Origin: Quillaja saponaria
Taxonomy: Eukaryota; Streptophyta; Magnoliopsida; Fabales; Quillajaceae
Length of the DNA stretch: 64,000 bases
Assembly: GCA_029379385.1 (NCBI GenBank)
Contig: CM055606.1
Span: forward strand, 17,199,142 to 17,263,141
Direction: 5' to 3'
This document shows positions 47,463 through 62,005 of the stretch, one piece after another. A program made the translations under genes and the position numbers. The notes under the pieces were generated by a model. The model was given only the letters and a program-made list of their open reading frames with translations, did no database searches and was not told the origin of the DNA. Numbering within the stretch: position 1 is the first letter of the stretch; each line of letters opens with the position of its first letter.

Positions 47463-48300
47463 CTGATAATTTTCATTTGTGTATAATAAGTTGTCAAATA
47501 CAAACAGGTCAACTAAAATATAACCAGCAACAAGTTGAGAAACAGAAATAGGACTGCCTACTTAAAATCTGGTAGATGTTCAAGATAAATACACAATTAT
47601 TTGATTTACTCCAACCCAAACAATCATGTTCAGAGAAGCCTTTGCTAAACCACCTAAATTAAACGGTAATGCAAAAGACTCTACATAACGAAAGAGAAAT
47701 AGAGAATAAAAAATTAAGCACTAAAAACAAATGGATCCATTTTCTTACCAAATGACCCTCTACTTATTTTGCCATAATCTTGAAAATAATAGAAAAGAAA
47801 AGGCGTTTGAAAATGGGAAAACAGCAGCTGGGTAACACAGGCAGAAGAGAAAATTTCAAACAAACCAAATTTCCTAAAATGGAATTATTCACTGTACCTC
47901 AGATATAGTTCACTGAAATAACTCATTCCATTTATGTGTTTCCTTAGAAAGAAAATGAGGAAAAGAGAAAAACTTTGAAGACCCCGAATCCTAAAAAATT
48001 AAACACCAGGAGGGGTAAAATGTAAACCTACCATTTAGTAAAATTCACTTCAACTGGCTATTCAATGAGCCGACTTCGACATTATCTACAGATCCAATGT
48101 ATGCATTTGAACTTTTTGTGGCTTTATTTTCTCGGAAACCAATCGAAAATCAGATCAAACAGCAAGAACATACACCGTACCTGAAAGTTGTCAAAACCCA
48201 AATGAAGTGACCTCCGGCGAGTTGATCGGAAGCTTGGGAAGTCAAATCGGCGTCTCAGATTGCAACCTTGCTAATAAATAGCTGAGGAAATGGAGGAGAG
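47463..48300 (-). other. Probable 5' UTR intron and first non-coding exon of the 45.4 kb gene
   Basis: On the minus strand a donor CAG|GTACGG at 48181/48180 and an acceptor TTATCAG|GAAGG at 47463/47462 frame an intron of 718 bp. The putative first exon (48181 to about 48300) has no ATG. This fits a leader exon ending a few dozen bases before the start codon. Transcript evidence is lacking. Confidence 0.5.
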
Positions 48301-49752
48301 TGAAAGCTCTAGAGTAAAAAAAAATTAAAAAAATCACATGTTCCAGTTGGGTGATTGGCTTGCTTTAATTTGGGATGGAATTTCACTTTTTCTATTGGAA
48401 CTACTGGAAAGAAGAAAGAAAAAAATGTAATTTTTTTTTTCTTCCCCAAAACCTTAATTCAAAAACTAACGTCTACCTCTATCCTTGCCGCATTCTATTC
48501 TTTTCTTTCAAAGTTTTTGTTTTTGCCTTGGAGACTTGGAAAGTCTACTCATTAATAAATAGTTGAAGGTTTAATTATATTTTTGGTCAGTATAGGTTTC
48601 ATATGAATTCAGTTTAGTCCACATTATTTCGGATTTCACAAATAAATCCTCTTTGTTTTTAAAATTGAACATTTTGACCTTTGTAATTTCAAAACCCCCA
48701 CAATGTGGTCCTTATTATGAGTTGTTGTCCAATTTGTGTTAACATTACCTAATGTGAACAAACAAAATGCCCACGTATCTAGCTGACATGACTAACAAAA
48801 GCACAAACTAAACGAAACAATAACTTTTCATTTTAAACCTCCCAAGTACTTTCAACACATTGTATTTTCCTTTTTCATTCTTCTTATCCCTACAAATTTA
48901 AATCCGGCAAAACCATGACCACTATTGTACCACCACCAGCGACTTTCACCTCCAACATTGCCGTAGCATAAATCTAAGTTTTTTGTTTCAAAATCAAAAG
49001 GCTCGCTAGAGCCACAAAAAAAAAAAAGAATTATACTCTAATCTTATGAAATCTATAAAATCACTGGAAAAATGTATCATATGAATTCAACAAATGTAGC
49101 TAATAGCCTTTCTTTCAAGTTAAACTTATATCATCTCAAACTTTCTACTCCAAGAAGAAAGTGAATTCAGATTGAGTGAATGGTGGGGTTTCATCCACTC
49201 CCACCATTTCTATTTTTACCTATTTTAAATTATCGGATGGTAGAAGAATTAGGGTATCTATTATTTTATTCTCATAACATCGTCAACGTTGAACTTAATT
49301 ATGACTTGCTCCATCAAATTTCAGTTATTTATAATTCGAGTTTATATAACTTTGGTAAGTATTTTTAAAATATAGTTGAAAAATTATATTATAATTTCAA
49401 TCTTAAATTATTTTATGTCAATATTAGTAAGTATTTAATAATTATGATTATTTTCTCAGGGTGAAATCACGCGCTTAACTTTCACTCTAGCTTTTGTTGT
49501 TGTGTGCTTTGTCTCTCAGCGAGCAGGAGTAGAGAGGGGCAAACAGAATTGGAGGAAAATAAAAACAGACACAACTGCAAAACGCATGGGAGTAGGGGGA
49601 TTAGCAGGCAGCAACAGCAAGATCAAGTTCTCTCAGTCCACTTCCTTCAACATTTTGTGTCATGGTGACTTACGCCAACAACTCTCTTTCTCTTTCCTCT
49701 TCCCCTTTCCCCCAATTCATTATCATTAATTCAGCTCTGCCTGCCTTCCTTT
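48301..49752. other. Intergenic between divergent genes (45.4 kb gene and ARP9)
   Basis: The stretch near 48560-48800 (ggtttaattatatttttggtc, cagtttagtcc, gaacattttgacc) has the look of a common plant repeat end, but no matching far end was seen. About 49450-49752 is the ARP9 5' leader region. No further gene recognised. Confidence 0.5.
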
Positions 49753-52700
49753 ATGTCGCAGGATTACCTAAAATCCGTGGTTCCTTCACAACTTCTGTCA
49801 GAACGAGGTTCCAATCTGGTTGTTATCAACCCAGGTAAATAAAAACTTTCAGAGAATACCTACCTGTTGCTGTGACAATCATTAGATTTTGGATTCAGCT
49901 AAAACCCATATAAAAATAACAAAAACAAACATAAACCCACAAAGGCAATCAAAGTGAAACACGCTAAAATGGAAATTTGGCGATGCTCAGGTTCTGGAAG
50001 CGTCAGAATTGGCCTGGCTTCTCAGGACACTCCTTTTAACATTCCTCATTGCATTGCTCGCTATACCAATCAAGTGCCTAAGAGGAATATTCAAGATCAG
50101 GTTTTGTGATGCTTTGACAATTTTCTGACATTACAACTTCATCTTTGTATGTATGTATACAATTGAATTTAATTGATTTCTTTTCCTGCTTTAGATGCTT
50201 AACTCTCAGGTTACTACTGCGCAGCACATGGAGCGGGAGAGGGCTTATGATGTTGTAAGTCATAGTACATTGTGTTACTTAAGTTTCTCTTCCTAATTTG
50301 TTACATTAATCATATTTTTTTTGGTTGCTATATATTAATGTTCCACTCCCCCAAAAAAAAAAGATTGCATCACTGTTGAAGATACCCTTTTTGGATGAAG
50401 AAGTACCCAGCAACTCTTTCCCTCGCAAGGTATGCAGAATGTCTTATTTTCATGTAAAGTCATTTCCAAGCCTTTATTTTGTATTACTTGCCATATCAAA
50501 TATATGAAAAGAATATTACCTCCAAAACCAAGAAGTGAAATCATAAACACATGAAGCCTAAAAGGTCACGATGCAGACATGGGAACACATGGACTATATT
50601 TATAAAGTTTTGTACACATTTTTACCTTTAGGCTTATTCACTTTCCGTGGAGTTGTTCCAGTTATTTGAACTTCATTGTGTTCCATCTTCCCTTTGTAGA
50701 GGAAAAAATATTCGTAATGTGAATACTGTAGGAACAATAAAGCTTCTTGCTGTATTTTTGTTAAGAGCATATGAACCTAATGTGCAGATGGGACGTGTTG
50801 ATGGACATAATCCACAAATGAACAGGAAGGACTCTGCACTAACTTGGACTGATGTCTATGAGAAGGAGTCTAAGTCACCTTCTGCATTGGGTAACAGTGA
50901 AAATTTTCTCTTTGTATATTACCAAGTATTTTTCTTTCTTCTTCACTTGTACTTATCCTACTCAGGGTATATGTTAATCATTTTTGGTCCAGTCATTATA
51001 ATATCTATTATTAATTTATCATGGTTTTGCAGAAACTTCAATGAATGAAGGTATTACTGGTGAATCCGTGGACATGCAAAAAGGTGACTCTAAGGATCTT
51101 AACTTGAGCCAACATAAATTCAGAGAGTTTATTTGTGGCGAGGAAGCATTGAAAATATCTCCAACCAAGCCATATTGTTTGTGTCGTCCTATCCGCAGAG
51201 GACACTTGAATATTTCACTGCATTATCCTATGCAGCAGGTACATCCACCATATTTGTTAACTTTTCACTAGACGAGGATAACTGACTAATGCAAAAAAAT
51301 AAGAAGAAAGATTCAACAGATGGAAAAGATATAAATGTTTTAATTCTCTTGTAATATTTTCTCATGAGATGATTGATTTCTCGAAAATTTATGGTTCACA
51401 TTTCCTTTGGAGTTTCCATGTCAGTTAAAATGTTAAATATTTATACTAAATACCATGCTGTTAAGTGTTAATTTAAGTGAATGCAGAAAAACGGGGTTTA
51501 TGGTTGACCTTTTTTTTGGGGAGTTTTTGCATCTTATAGAAATGGGATTGATCACATTATGCTGTATATTTATTTATAAGGCATAAAACTTCGCTTTATT
51601 CAATAGAATTTTGTTTTCAGTCAACAGACTGTCGCTGGCTCTTTTGTATGAGAAAAAGAAATGAAAACCTCGCTATGCCTCTTAACCTTAATTGGCCTAT
51701 TTTGCAGGTGCTTGAGGACCTGAATGCTATTTGGGACTGGGTTTTGATAGAGAAGTTGCATATTCCACACAGTGAAAGAAACATGTATTCTGCCATCCTC
51801 GTTGTGCCAGAAACATTTGACAATCGTGGTATTTATAATTTACAATTGAATTCTTGAGTGAAATTTCTGTGAGTGATATGTTAAATACTTCGTCTAATTG
51901 CTGCCAATATTCAGAGTCTAATGTATTATTTCATAGTGAACTGCATCAGAGTCGAAAAGTGCTTTGAAGTTTGTCAGCTTCTCTGCATTTTTTGGATGTT
52001 ATATATCTTCTTATAAATAAGACTAATTAACTTAAATATCTTGAGATTTACATTAAGAAGTGCATCTGGAAATGTTTGGCACCATATTATCTGAGGCAGA
52101 TGTTGTATTTTTCTCTATCTGAATTTTTCTCTGTGATTAGAGAAACTATGTAAAATTGTTTGTTTCAATGCTTTGACACGATGGTAGCTTGGGTAGTATT
52201 GCATTATGTTGTGAACACTCACAAATGCCTTTTTCTTTTTCCTCATTTATTTTTTATCAATATGAAGATACAGTCTACTCCTTCTGGCCCAAGTTAATTA
52301 CATGTTAACTTGAAGACCTTTAACGATTTGCCAGACCAAAATATGTGGTCAATTACTCTCTTAATTTGTAGGTGGCTCCTACGTGGTGTTTTAATCATAG
52401 TTCTGTTTGAACTTTGGCTTGTTGGGTAACCAGCTAGCTGTAATTGGATAAAGGCAAAAAGATATAACTTTGGCATCGCCCTTGCATATTCCATTTATCT
52501 CACTTCTTAGAAGTTTCCTTGCATATGCGACGTGCATTGTTGACTCTAATGACTTCTGGGTTCGTTAATCATTGGTATTGCAGTAGAGATTTAAAGACCT
52601 TGTCATCTATGGTGCACTTATCAGTAATTACCTTTTGGAGTTCTGTTGATTGAAGTTCTATTTCATGATTATACTATTCTAATTCTGTCTTCTATGCTTG

Positions 52701-55700
52701 TCACCATCAGAGATAAAGGAAATGTTATCTATCACATTGCGAGAACTACGTTTTGGCTCAGCAGTGGTGCACCAGGTTAGACTATTTTTTTCTGATAAAT
52801 ATATATGCTGAAAATCCCAGAGTACTAAAGTTATAAGACATTTTGTGACCAAGATATTCTTAAGAGAATAACTTTTCAATCCATTAATAGATAACTCATA
52901 AGCAAAATCCCTGAAATGGCAAGTTAAAGACTGCAGACTATTATTTAGTTTTTTACTTGGTGAGGTGAAATACCGAAAAGTAAAAATAACAATCACATAA
53001 ATTTTCTACAAGAAATTTACAAGGTTCCACCTTTGGCTTAGGTGAGGATGGTGAAGAAATTGCACTAAGAAAACAAAAGGAGAAACAAAGTGGCTTAAAA
53101 TCTCTCACCCAAATTCTAATTATGCCCGTACTCTCTCACACTCAGCTTACAGAATACACACTGTGCAAGCACTTGTACAAGCACACACATGCTCACAGAG
53201 GAACCACACCGAAATAGCTTTCACCCGTTAATTACATGTGCTGCACCCAAGTCTTCAACTGCCTCACAAGGAGACTTGGTGGCTCCTCCCAAGTCCATCA
53301 CATTGCCACTTGTGCTCCTTCCATCAAAGTCGGTTACAAAAGGCATGATGACCAAGTAATATTGCTGTGCTTAACAAGCCAAAAGACTTATTAACTGTAG
53401 TCAATAAAATGAGCCCCACAATTCATGACACTCTGACAGCAGTTTTATAGCTAAACTGCATTTCTTGGCCTGGTTATGCATGTGCATATTTTTAACATAT
53501 TAGTCAATTTTATTCATTTTATTCTCTCTCTCTTTTTTATATATATGTAATTTAGCTTTTCTCAGAGCTGCTAAGTAGTCTAGTATTAGAACTTTGTTTA
53601 AGTTTGGGGGCACAATGTAACAACTAAGTAAGTTGTTGTTTTATGTTTTACCTATTTTCTATGATATGTAGTAGTTATCACCTATTTTCTCAAGGCACAA
53701 GTTTGAATAACTTTTTAATGGATTTGTACATGTGGCCAACTTATTTTCTATTTTTATTTTTATATATTACTCATTAGGGGCATTTTTGGTTTTTATTATG
53801 ATTAAATTTAACTGTGGTAGACACCAGATTTTTGGCATTCTCAGCCAGATTGTGAACTTTGAAAATTGTTTTTATTCTGCTTTGGTGCAATACATGTATA
53901 TATGTTTACATTTGAATTGATGATCATATGATGCCAATCTATGTTCCAGACAAAAATGTGATAATAGTTATTAACTTTCTCTTATAGTATGTGTTTTCAA
54001 TGATGCTGGTGGAGTAATACTATTAATAGAAACATTTTGCTGTGGATGTGGTGGAGCACATAAGTTGCCTATGTCCAAGTTAATCGCCAACTTATAGTGA
54101 AGTCCTTAACATAAAAACTATTGGTAGTTTCTGTACATATGCATGGAAAGCAGTTATGCATATGGCGTTCCATTTGAATAATTGATCAACATGGATATGA
54201 CAAATAATCTTGTGACATGTATCATTTAAGAGGAATAGCTGTAGATATGGAGTAGGACCACTAGATATATCATTTGTGTTTCTTTGGTGCCTTCCTTATT
54301 GGAGTTTTACATGCATGTAGGTTTAGACTTAACTAATCTTCCATGTTTCCCCACTAGTTTCTGATGGCCTCGTGCCGGTATTGGTTGACCAGGAAGGTCT
54401 TGCTGCTGTTTTTGGAAATGGATTATCGACATCATGTGTTGTAAATATGGGTGCTCAGGTGACATCAATCATTTGCGTTGAGGTAAATGCAGTTTATGTC
54501 GCCTACCTTTCATTTGTTATAGCCAACCTTGGTGACAATTGAGTTTGCCTTTTCTACCGTAGCAGAAAGGGAACGAAAAATCTGCTGCTTGTTAAAGTAT
54601 GCTAAAATCATCATATCTTAAATGACCTACTGAGGATATTTTGATGATGTTATTTAGCTGTCAGTACTCAGTAGAACTATACATTGATACATAGTATATA
54701 TATATATCTCTGAAGCACCGATACGTGAATATCCCATTCGTACCAATGTCAGATACGTATCTGATACGGATACGGTTGGGATACGCCCCGATACGTATTC
54801 TATACGTACCAGAAAATAAAAAATTAATTTTTAAACTTTTTAATATTCGATACGGCTCAGATTCGGCTTGAATACAGCTACATCATTGCAGATACGGCTT
54901 GAAGACATGTAAATCAGAGATGTCAGTTAACAGGTCCATTGGATATGCCTGAGACTGTGGTTGCTACTATCTGTAGCCTTTTATGCAATTTGGGTTGGTT
55001 GTTAGGATTGACCGGAAAGCATCACAGCAGCAATAGAGAAGAAAAAGAAAGGAGGGAGGATGATCAATAGAGATTTGTAGCGGTGGAGTTGAAGCGTTCA
55101 AAGTAAGAGGAAGCAAGGTCTGTGTTTGATTTTCGAATAAAGAGCTAGAGGAAGTCAAAAGTCTTTTGCACTTTGACTAGTAATAATAACCATGTCTGAT
55201 TCATTGGGTAAAGAAAAAACACATGGGCTTGGACCTAATAACCTACATCTTGTAATTTATCTTTCATTTTTTTAATTTAAGACTATGATTAGTTTGAAAT
55301 AAATAATTTTGATACTCAACAATTTTGCTATTATTATTATTTTTAACTTATTTATACTTTTAATATATAATAAATATTTTTTAAATAATTTAATTTAACG
55401 TATCCTAGAAGTATCATATCTTACATTTTTAGAATTTAATGTATTCCCGTATCAGATATGTATCGTATTCAATACTCGTATCCGTATCGGTGCTTCTCAG
55501 ATATATATATATATATCAATAGAGAATCATGTTGTAGACATAAAACATATGTTATAGAGCTTAAACTTTAAATTGATTTGATTAATTACTAACATTGCAA
55601 CTATATTTGTAGCTAAAGAAACCTAATATTATAATTTAATCCAGAGAAATAGTATGGATATTTAAAAACACATTTCCAATCAACTTCAAAAACACAGAAT

Positions 55701-58700
55701 GTTTGAATTAGCCTATTATCATGACATATCTAATTTACAAAAAAAATAGCCCACCTTTTAATGCCAGTGCAAGTTATAATCTAAAGTCTTTATAGCCCTT
55801 CAATCAAGTTTGCTTACATTTATTTTAGTCTTGTATGAACCTTTTCTCTTTTGGTGCTCAGGATGGAGCGGCTCTGCCCATTACCGTAAAGACTTTACCT
55901 TTCGGTGGGGAGGTGTGCTATCTGTTTTTTTTTTTATGCTCTACCTCATAACTGATCTTTTGGAATAGGATGAGATTGTGCTAGCAATTCATATCCGTAA
56001 TACAGATGTGGTAGCAATTCATATGATTATAATATCTATTATTTGTCTCTTTTCTTCATGGTTTGGGCTTTTGGCATTGCGTGATCTATCCCCTTCTCTT
56101 CGTCTCGTGTGGATATTTTCTAATTATTCTTGGAATTTCATACTTGGCCTTGTTTATATTTTACCTTCTATAAACTTCATTAAAATTTTACACTTAAGTA
56201 ATCCAAACAGTGTATTTGCTTTTCAGGATATATCAAGGTGCCTTCTCTGGACTCAGAGGCATCACCAAACATGGCCACAAATTCGTACTGATATGTTGTC
56301 AAAGCCTATAGATCTGTTGATGCTAAACAGACTGAAAGAAGCGTATTGTGAGATTCAAGTGAGTTATTCTATATTTCTATTTTATTACGATTTAGCATCA
56401 AAATTCTTTTATGTTCCAAGAAGCTCTCTTTTCATTTTGCTTTTTGTTTAGAATTTCATGCTATATATGTTAAATAAGGTTAAAAGATTAATGTACATGA
56501 ACTTATATATGAAAGCACTTGAGAGTTCACTATATGCTGAATTACTGCCCTCTTTGGCAGAACTCAAAAGCATGTTCCACTTGGAAATCAAGCAGATACA
56601 GTCTCTCTCTGTCAAGATGTCAACTTATTCATGATATTAAGATATTAGTTGTTGAAATCACTCATTGATACTGAGCTCCGCGAAACCTTTCCTACTCTCT
56701 TTTCTTTTTTTTGGGGGTGGGGGGTGTTATATCATAAAAAATGAAGAAATTGCAGGCAGGCTCTTGTACGTAGAACTCGAGGAATTCTACAAAGAAATTT
56801 CAATAGGCTAACACAACATATATGTCTATTGGACTTCAGAGAGAGATAAATAACTCAGAATATAGTCTTGTTTGTTCTCCATGTTATCATGGATTCTTGA
56901 ATCAACCAAGCTGTCAAATTAAAGAAGAAGCCAAGACAGGCAGCACAAGCTGCAGGACAATGTGAAAAGCTGTTGATACTGAATTCTTTTCTCGTGGTTG
57001 GGTGGGTGCAAGGGTTTACATCATCAATAATGAAATTGCAGCCAGTTTCCTTCCCCTTGTTTGTCCACATCCTAATGTTCTAGAAGTTGATCTTCAAAGG
57101 AACAAGACTGCTTTCTCTGTCAACAGGATACCATAGAGAAAATCACACATCTAATTTGATGGTGATATTAAATAACCTAAAAAATTTGTGCTTCAGTGTC
57201 AAAAGTTTCTTTGTCTGGTTGATCTAGGTGGTCTACTATGGTTATGACTTTGTTGCACTAAATCACTAACTACTAGCCTGTCAACTATGCTATGCAATAT
57301 TTAAAGCATAGCCATGCATTTATGTGGCTCTTATTTTAACGTATCTAATCTAGAAATATAAATACATATTATCTGGTTGTATTATCAATCAGCTGTTTAA
57401 AATAAATTACAGCTTCATTTCTCTTGGTGATTACTTTTATTGCAACTTGCACTGTAGGTGTAAAGGGGCCTATTAAGTGCACTTTAGCTTCCATTATATA
57501 TCTATAAGTTATTTTCTGATTTCTTTTACTCTGTATAGGAGGGGGAACTAGATGCTGTGGCAGTAGTTCATTCCTATGAAGATGGAGTTCCAGCTGGATC
57601 TCACAAGACAAGGCTGACTGCTCTAAATGTAGGTCTCTTCTAATGGAATTACTCCTTCACGTGCCCTTTCCATTTAGACAATGTAATTGACGATTCTTTC
57701 ATAGGTTCCTCCTATGGGTCTGTTCTTCCCAATGCTTTTGGTACCAGATGTGTATCCTCCTCCACCTCGTACTTGGTTAGTATGTTTGTTAAATTCCTTC
57801 TTCTCCTTTTGCACCATTAAAATTCCCGTGTTCAATCATATCTTTTTACAATTCTAGTGGTCTGACATCCTAGGTTTTATGACTCTGAGGATATGCTAGA
57901 AGATACATGGCATATTGAATTTCCCAGAAGATCCGACATATCAGATGGTATTTACCCTGGTGTTAATGTGGGATTACCCATGTGGGAGAACTACCCAGTT
58001 TTTTCAACTAAATCAAAGAAAGAAGAGGTAGTTGGCCTTGCAGAGGCTATCACAAGTAGCATTCTTTCAGCTGGTAAGTTTCCATGATTTTGCAATATTA
58101 TTATATATGCAGTGACATATGCTGATTAGACTTTTGGCTGATGTATCATCAGGTCGGATAGACCTCCAAAGAAAGTTATTTTGTAGCATACAATTGGTGA
58201 GTTTTAGACATAGAGCTCTTCTAGGTTCTGTTTCTAAATTTTATATTGACTGGAGGAAGTTTTGTATTTTGTGTATTAGATTGGTGGAGTGGCTTTGACA
58301 AGGGGTTTAATTCCAGCAGTTGAGGAGAGGTTTGTTCCAGTCTTTCTTTTTAGCCATTAACACTTGTAACTGTTGGAACCTCACTTTTAAAATCAATCAA
58401 TTGGTATCATGAGGAGTGATCCTTAGATTTATATGTAATGTTAAGCCCCTTGATGTCATCAATGTGAGAGTTACCACATTGACACCCCGTCACGTGGAAC
58501 ATAGAGTTTGAGCATAGTTAGTCAGGGTTTACCAGCGGAATAGAGTGCATCAGAGCCCCATTTTGAGCGTTAGGGTTGATATGTCTACTTTCGGGTATTT
58601 AAGTCATGATGAGGCATAACTTGGAGGCCAGCTTTGATATCATGTTGAATTCTCACTCTTAAATTCAATTAATTGGTGACAAGAGGAGAGACTCATAGAC

Positions 58701-61260
58701 TTGTATATATTGTGAAGCCTTTGAACCTTAAGAGATGTGAGATTAAATATCGAAACCCCCTTCACGTAGAACGTGTATATTCAGCATGTTTTCAGGGTTA
58801 GTTGTTGGGTGTTGGCGTGATGGGGTTGGGTATGAAACCCTGAGGGCTAAAAACAGTTTTAGATGTGAATAAATATTTGCTGTCAGACCAGTTCAAAATA
58901 CTTTATCTACATATAATTGTGATTTGTGAATGGAAATACTATTTTCTGGTTCTTGTTCACGTTAAGTTGTAGGCTTGCAGTACCATGTCGCAGCAATTTT
59001 TTTGGGCGAGAAAATTTTGTCGGTAAATTTTGTTGCTTCTATATTCGTTATCTTTTTGTCTTCCCGTTTACCATAACACTAGTTTGCTTAAATTCTTTTG
59101 GAAGAGAATAATTATACTTTATGGCTCTTAAGAACCCTGGAGGAATGTGTTGGTTGCAGTTCACTGTGAATGAGAAAAATAAAGTAAATCATTGTTTCTT
59201 CATTTCCTCATTGTTGAAAGAAGCACTGGAACAAGTCAACTACCTTCAATTAACATTAACAAGAGACCATTTCATTTCTGATGCCACATTCCAACGCTTT
59301 ACTTTCATGTTGTTCTTTTTATTGATATAGAAACAAATGAGTCATGGTAACCTTTCTCGTCTCAGGGTTTTACATGCAATTCCTTCAAATGAAGCAATTG
59401 ATACAGTGGAGGTTAACTTTCACATCCATCCTTTTCTTTTCTTCTTTTGTCCATGGTATCTGTATTTTTTTTTTTTTTTTTCTTTAATCACTTCTTAAAC
59501 AATAAATTTTATGTATAAAATTTTGTTGACTTAAATGGCATATATTAAGTGCTGGCACGTTTTAGAAGTTAGAATGCCACCTTCTATGTGACATTAAAAT
59601 GCAAAATGGTTACTCCTGTTTTAATATATTTTTTTTCTGGCAAAATGGCCATATATAATGCTAAAGTACAAGGAGACCTATACTTACTATTTCTTCTGTT
59701 GGACTCCATCATGCTGTGCAAGTCAACAAATATGGAAGTAACTTCTTCAACAACTAAAAAGCTAAAAAGTCGAACTTGGAACAAATAATCAATGGGTTTA
59801 TTTCCAGAAGTTGCATATAACTTGGATTTTCTTTTTCATTTTCTCTTCTGTGAAACGAAGTTTTTTCTTATTATTAGTAGATACTGAGGTAACATCTTTA
59901 GTTCTGTACATGTCGTACTTTGCTATGATTCCACTCACTCAGTAAATATCACATATTTACTATTTCAGTGAAGCATGTCCAGTATTATTGACTTGAATAT
60001 ATTTCACTTAGGTTTTGCAGTCGAGAACAAATCCGATATTTGTTTCGTGGAAAGGAGGAGCGGTATGTTAAGCTTTTGTCTCCTTTTGTTATAAATCCAA
60101 CTCAATTCTTTCTTTTGATTAGAAATGAACTGACTCTGTGGGGAGAAAATCTGCGTCAGTATGACCTTTTTGAAATCTTATTTTCTCTTTGGTTTGATAG
60201 TATCCGTTGATCATAATTTAAATGTAGATGTATGTATATTCTAACATAAATCTGTGGAAAAAATGGCAACCCAGAGTAATTGAGAGGATGATTTTTCTGA
60301 AGTAATGGAAAAAGAAATTGGAACTCACATATTTGACATCTGTTTAATATTGGTCCAACCAAGAAAGGCATGGGAGTATTGTGGGCATTGCTATATCAAC
60401 TAGAAAAAAGATGATTGACGTCAACTTATTAGTTGAACTACTAAAAGTTGTCTATATTTCATGCGTTTTAGTATGTGATTACTGAAGCTAAACTTACTTC
60501 TATACATCTGACGTGGAAACTTGAATGTTTCAAAACATGGAATTTAAAATTTTGAAACTCAAGCTTTTCATCCACTGGTAACCTTCTACCCAAAGTATAG
60601 GATAGTGAATTTCTTATGGTTGCTATCTACATACAACAGTTATTGTAAAAACTGGTTGGTTTTTTATTTACTGTGAAGAAGAGACTATTTGCATCACAAA
60701 GATTGGGATGGGCCCTCCCATCCTTCCCTGCCTACTTCAGCAACAGATACTGTAAAATGGTTGATTCTTTATTCACTGTGAAGAAGAGACTGTTGTGCAG
60801 CAAAAGGACTGGGATGGGACTACCCCCCTCTTGCTTTCCTGAAAGCCCTCAAAGTTGGTGTTTAAATCACAACAGAAAGACTATCTATTGTCTGTATGTT
60901 CATAACAGCCATGGTAGTCATTAAGACTCCGTTGGCTTTGCATGAAGGTTGAAATCTGAGATTCACTGCTAACTCAGATTTAAGTTGACGAGTTGCATCT
61001 GTCTTTCATTTTTTTTAATTTTTTTTTGGCATCTGTCTTTGTTCATCTGGGATGTGGATATTTCAGCCTTATGATATTCCTCGTTTTGTAATCATTTTAC
61101 TCTTAAGTTGTTGCAGATTCTTGGAGTACTTGATTTTAGTAGGGATATTTGGATACATCGGGAGGATTGGATCCATAATGGGATTCATGTTGGAAGTAGC
61201 AGAAAGTACAAGGATTCTCATTATCTTCAAGCTCAAGCAATGTGTTACATAAATTCCTAG
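49753..61260 (+). CDS. ARP9: Actin-related protein 9, 19 exons, 593 aa
   Basis: Exons: 49753-49834, 49991-50100, 50195-50254, 50364-50429, 50788-50890, 51033-51238, 51708-51828, 52711-52775, 54393-54482, 55862-55912, 56227-56358, 57539-57628, 57705-57775, 57874-58073, 58153-58196, 58280-58329, 59366-59411, 60012-60062 and 61117-61260. All phases agree and give 593 codons. Landmarks: GSNLVVINPGSGSVRIG (actin phosphate-loop position), EFICGEEAL, RRGHLNIS, HIPHSERNMYSAILVVPETF, EGLAAVFGNG, LPFGGE, DISRCLLWTQRHH, IGGVALTRGLIPAVEER, FVSWKGGA, and the C terminus QAQAMCYINS. These match plant ARP9 (about 596 aa in Arabidopsis). ARP9 is a plant-specific, divergent member of the actin superfamily; its exact cellular role is not settled. 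Introns 8 and 9 are long and repeat-bearing. The start MSQDYLK is two residues longer than the MDYLK start I recall for Arabidopsis. Confidence 0.96.
54708..55500. mobile_element. hAT-like non-autonomous DNA transposon in ARP9 intron 9
   Basis: A 793-bp segment whose ends form an inverted repeat: CTCTGAAGCACCGATACG at the left and, reversed, CTGAGAAGCACCGATACG at the right (two mismatches in 18). Subterminal DNA is packed with GATACG/CGTATC words in both orientations. Both sides are ATATATAT, which could be an 8-bp target duplication but is ambiguous because the site is simple sequence. The interior has no transposase frame. Confidence 0.75.
58375..58870. repeat. Two diverged tandem repeat blocks in ARP9 intron 16
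   Basis: Blocks at about 58375-58600 and 58640-58870 share tcaattaattggt-ac-aggag, agacttatat-tgt-aagcc, gatgtgagattacc-c-tt and cacgt-gaac words. They look like copies of a mobile repeat fragment; no coding capacity seen. Confidence 0.5.
60654..60860. repeat. Tandem duplication of about 105 bp in ARP9 intron 18
   Basis: tttactgtgaagaagagact at about 60670 recurs as ttcactgtgaagaagagact at about 60775. Each is followed by a diverged gcacaaaga-tgggatggg block. Confidence 0.75.
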
Positions 61261-62005
61261 AAGTTATGTGGCACCATGACGCTACTGCTCTAATTTATGA
61301 ATAATCACGGTTCTTCCCTTTGTCTAAATCTACAAAAAGATGCCCAAAACCTTAAGTTAAATCTGTTATTATGTACTTTACATACAAACAATTATTTAAG
61401 CACCTTTTGTGGTATTATTTAGTGTTCACAATCTTGTAATTTTCAGACTTGAGTTGCGGGGAGTACTCTCTTTCTTTGCTTTGCTCTCTTCCTCTCTTGT
61501 ATAGGTGTTCTTTTAGTTTTTTTTTTTTTTTTCCAATGCTCTTCAGTTTAGTCATTCTTACAGAACAAAAGTAGATGTTATACAAATCTTTTTGAGGAAA
61601 TATCTTGCAAAGGATCAAAACATATACTTGTCTATTTTTAATTCAAAATTGAGCAAAATTTTTACAGCCAAGACTGGAAATTCAAAGGAAATGCATGTTG
61701 TGTTGACTTTCATCAATGGATTGTTTTCTTCTTAGATCGACTGGGAGAGGGCTAAGGCAATGCCTAACTTTCAAACGCAAGATAGACATACACTAATCAG
61801 TTACTCTTGAAATGGCAAACTTAAACATGTCTACGAATGAACCTATGATCATTTTGTTTCTAAGAGCTGAATTAGGGAACTTGCTAATTGCAATGCTATT
61901 GAGTTGATCTCATATTGGAATCAATCTTGTATAATTTTCTGTTTTCCTTTTCCCCAGCAACCTATATATAAAAAAGAGCCCAATCAAGAGTCAGAGTTCC
62001 TTACC
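61261..62005. other. ARP9 3' flank
   Basis: 3' untranslated and intergenic DNA. AT-rich with a T-run near 61518-61532. No gene recognised before the snRNA promoter. Confidence 0.55.

Noticed and set aside
48560..48800. MITE-like start (ggtttaattatatttttggtc)
   Set aside because: No inverted counterpart was found within the next kilobase, so no element could be delimited.
53030..53410. Possible retroelement fragment in ARP9 intron 8
   Set aside because: The stretch is compositionally different (CA-rich, with cacacaca-like words) but I found no terminal repeats, target duplication or coding match.
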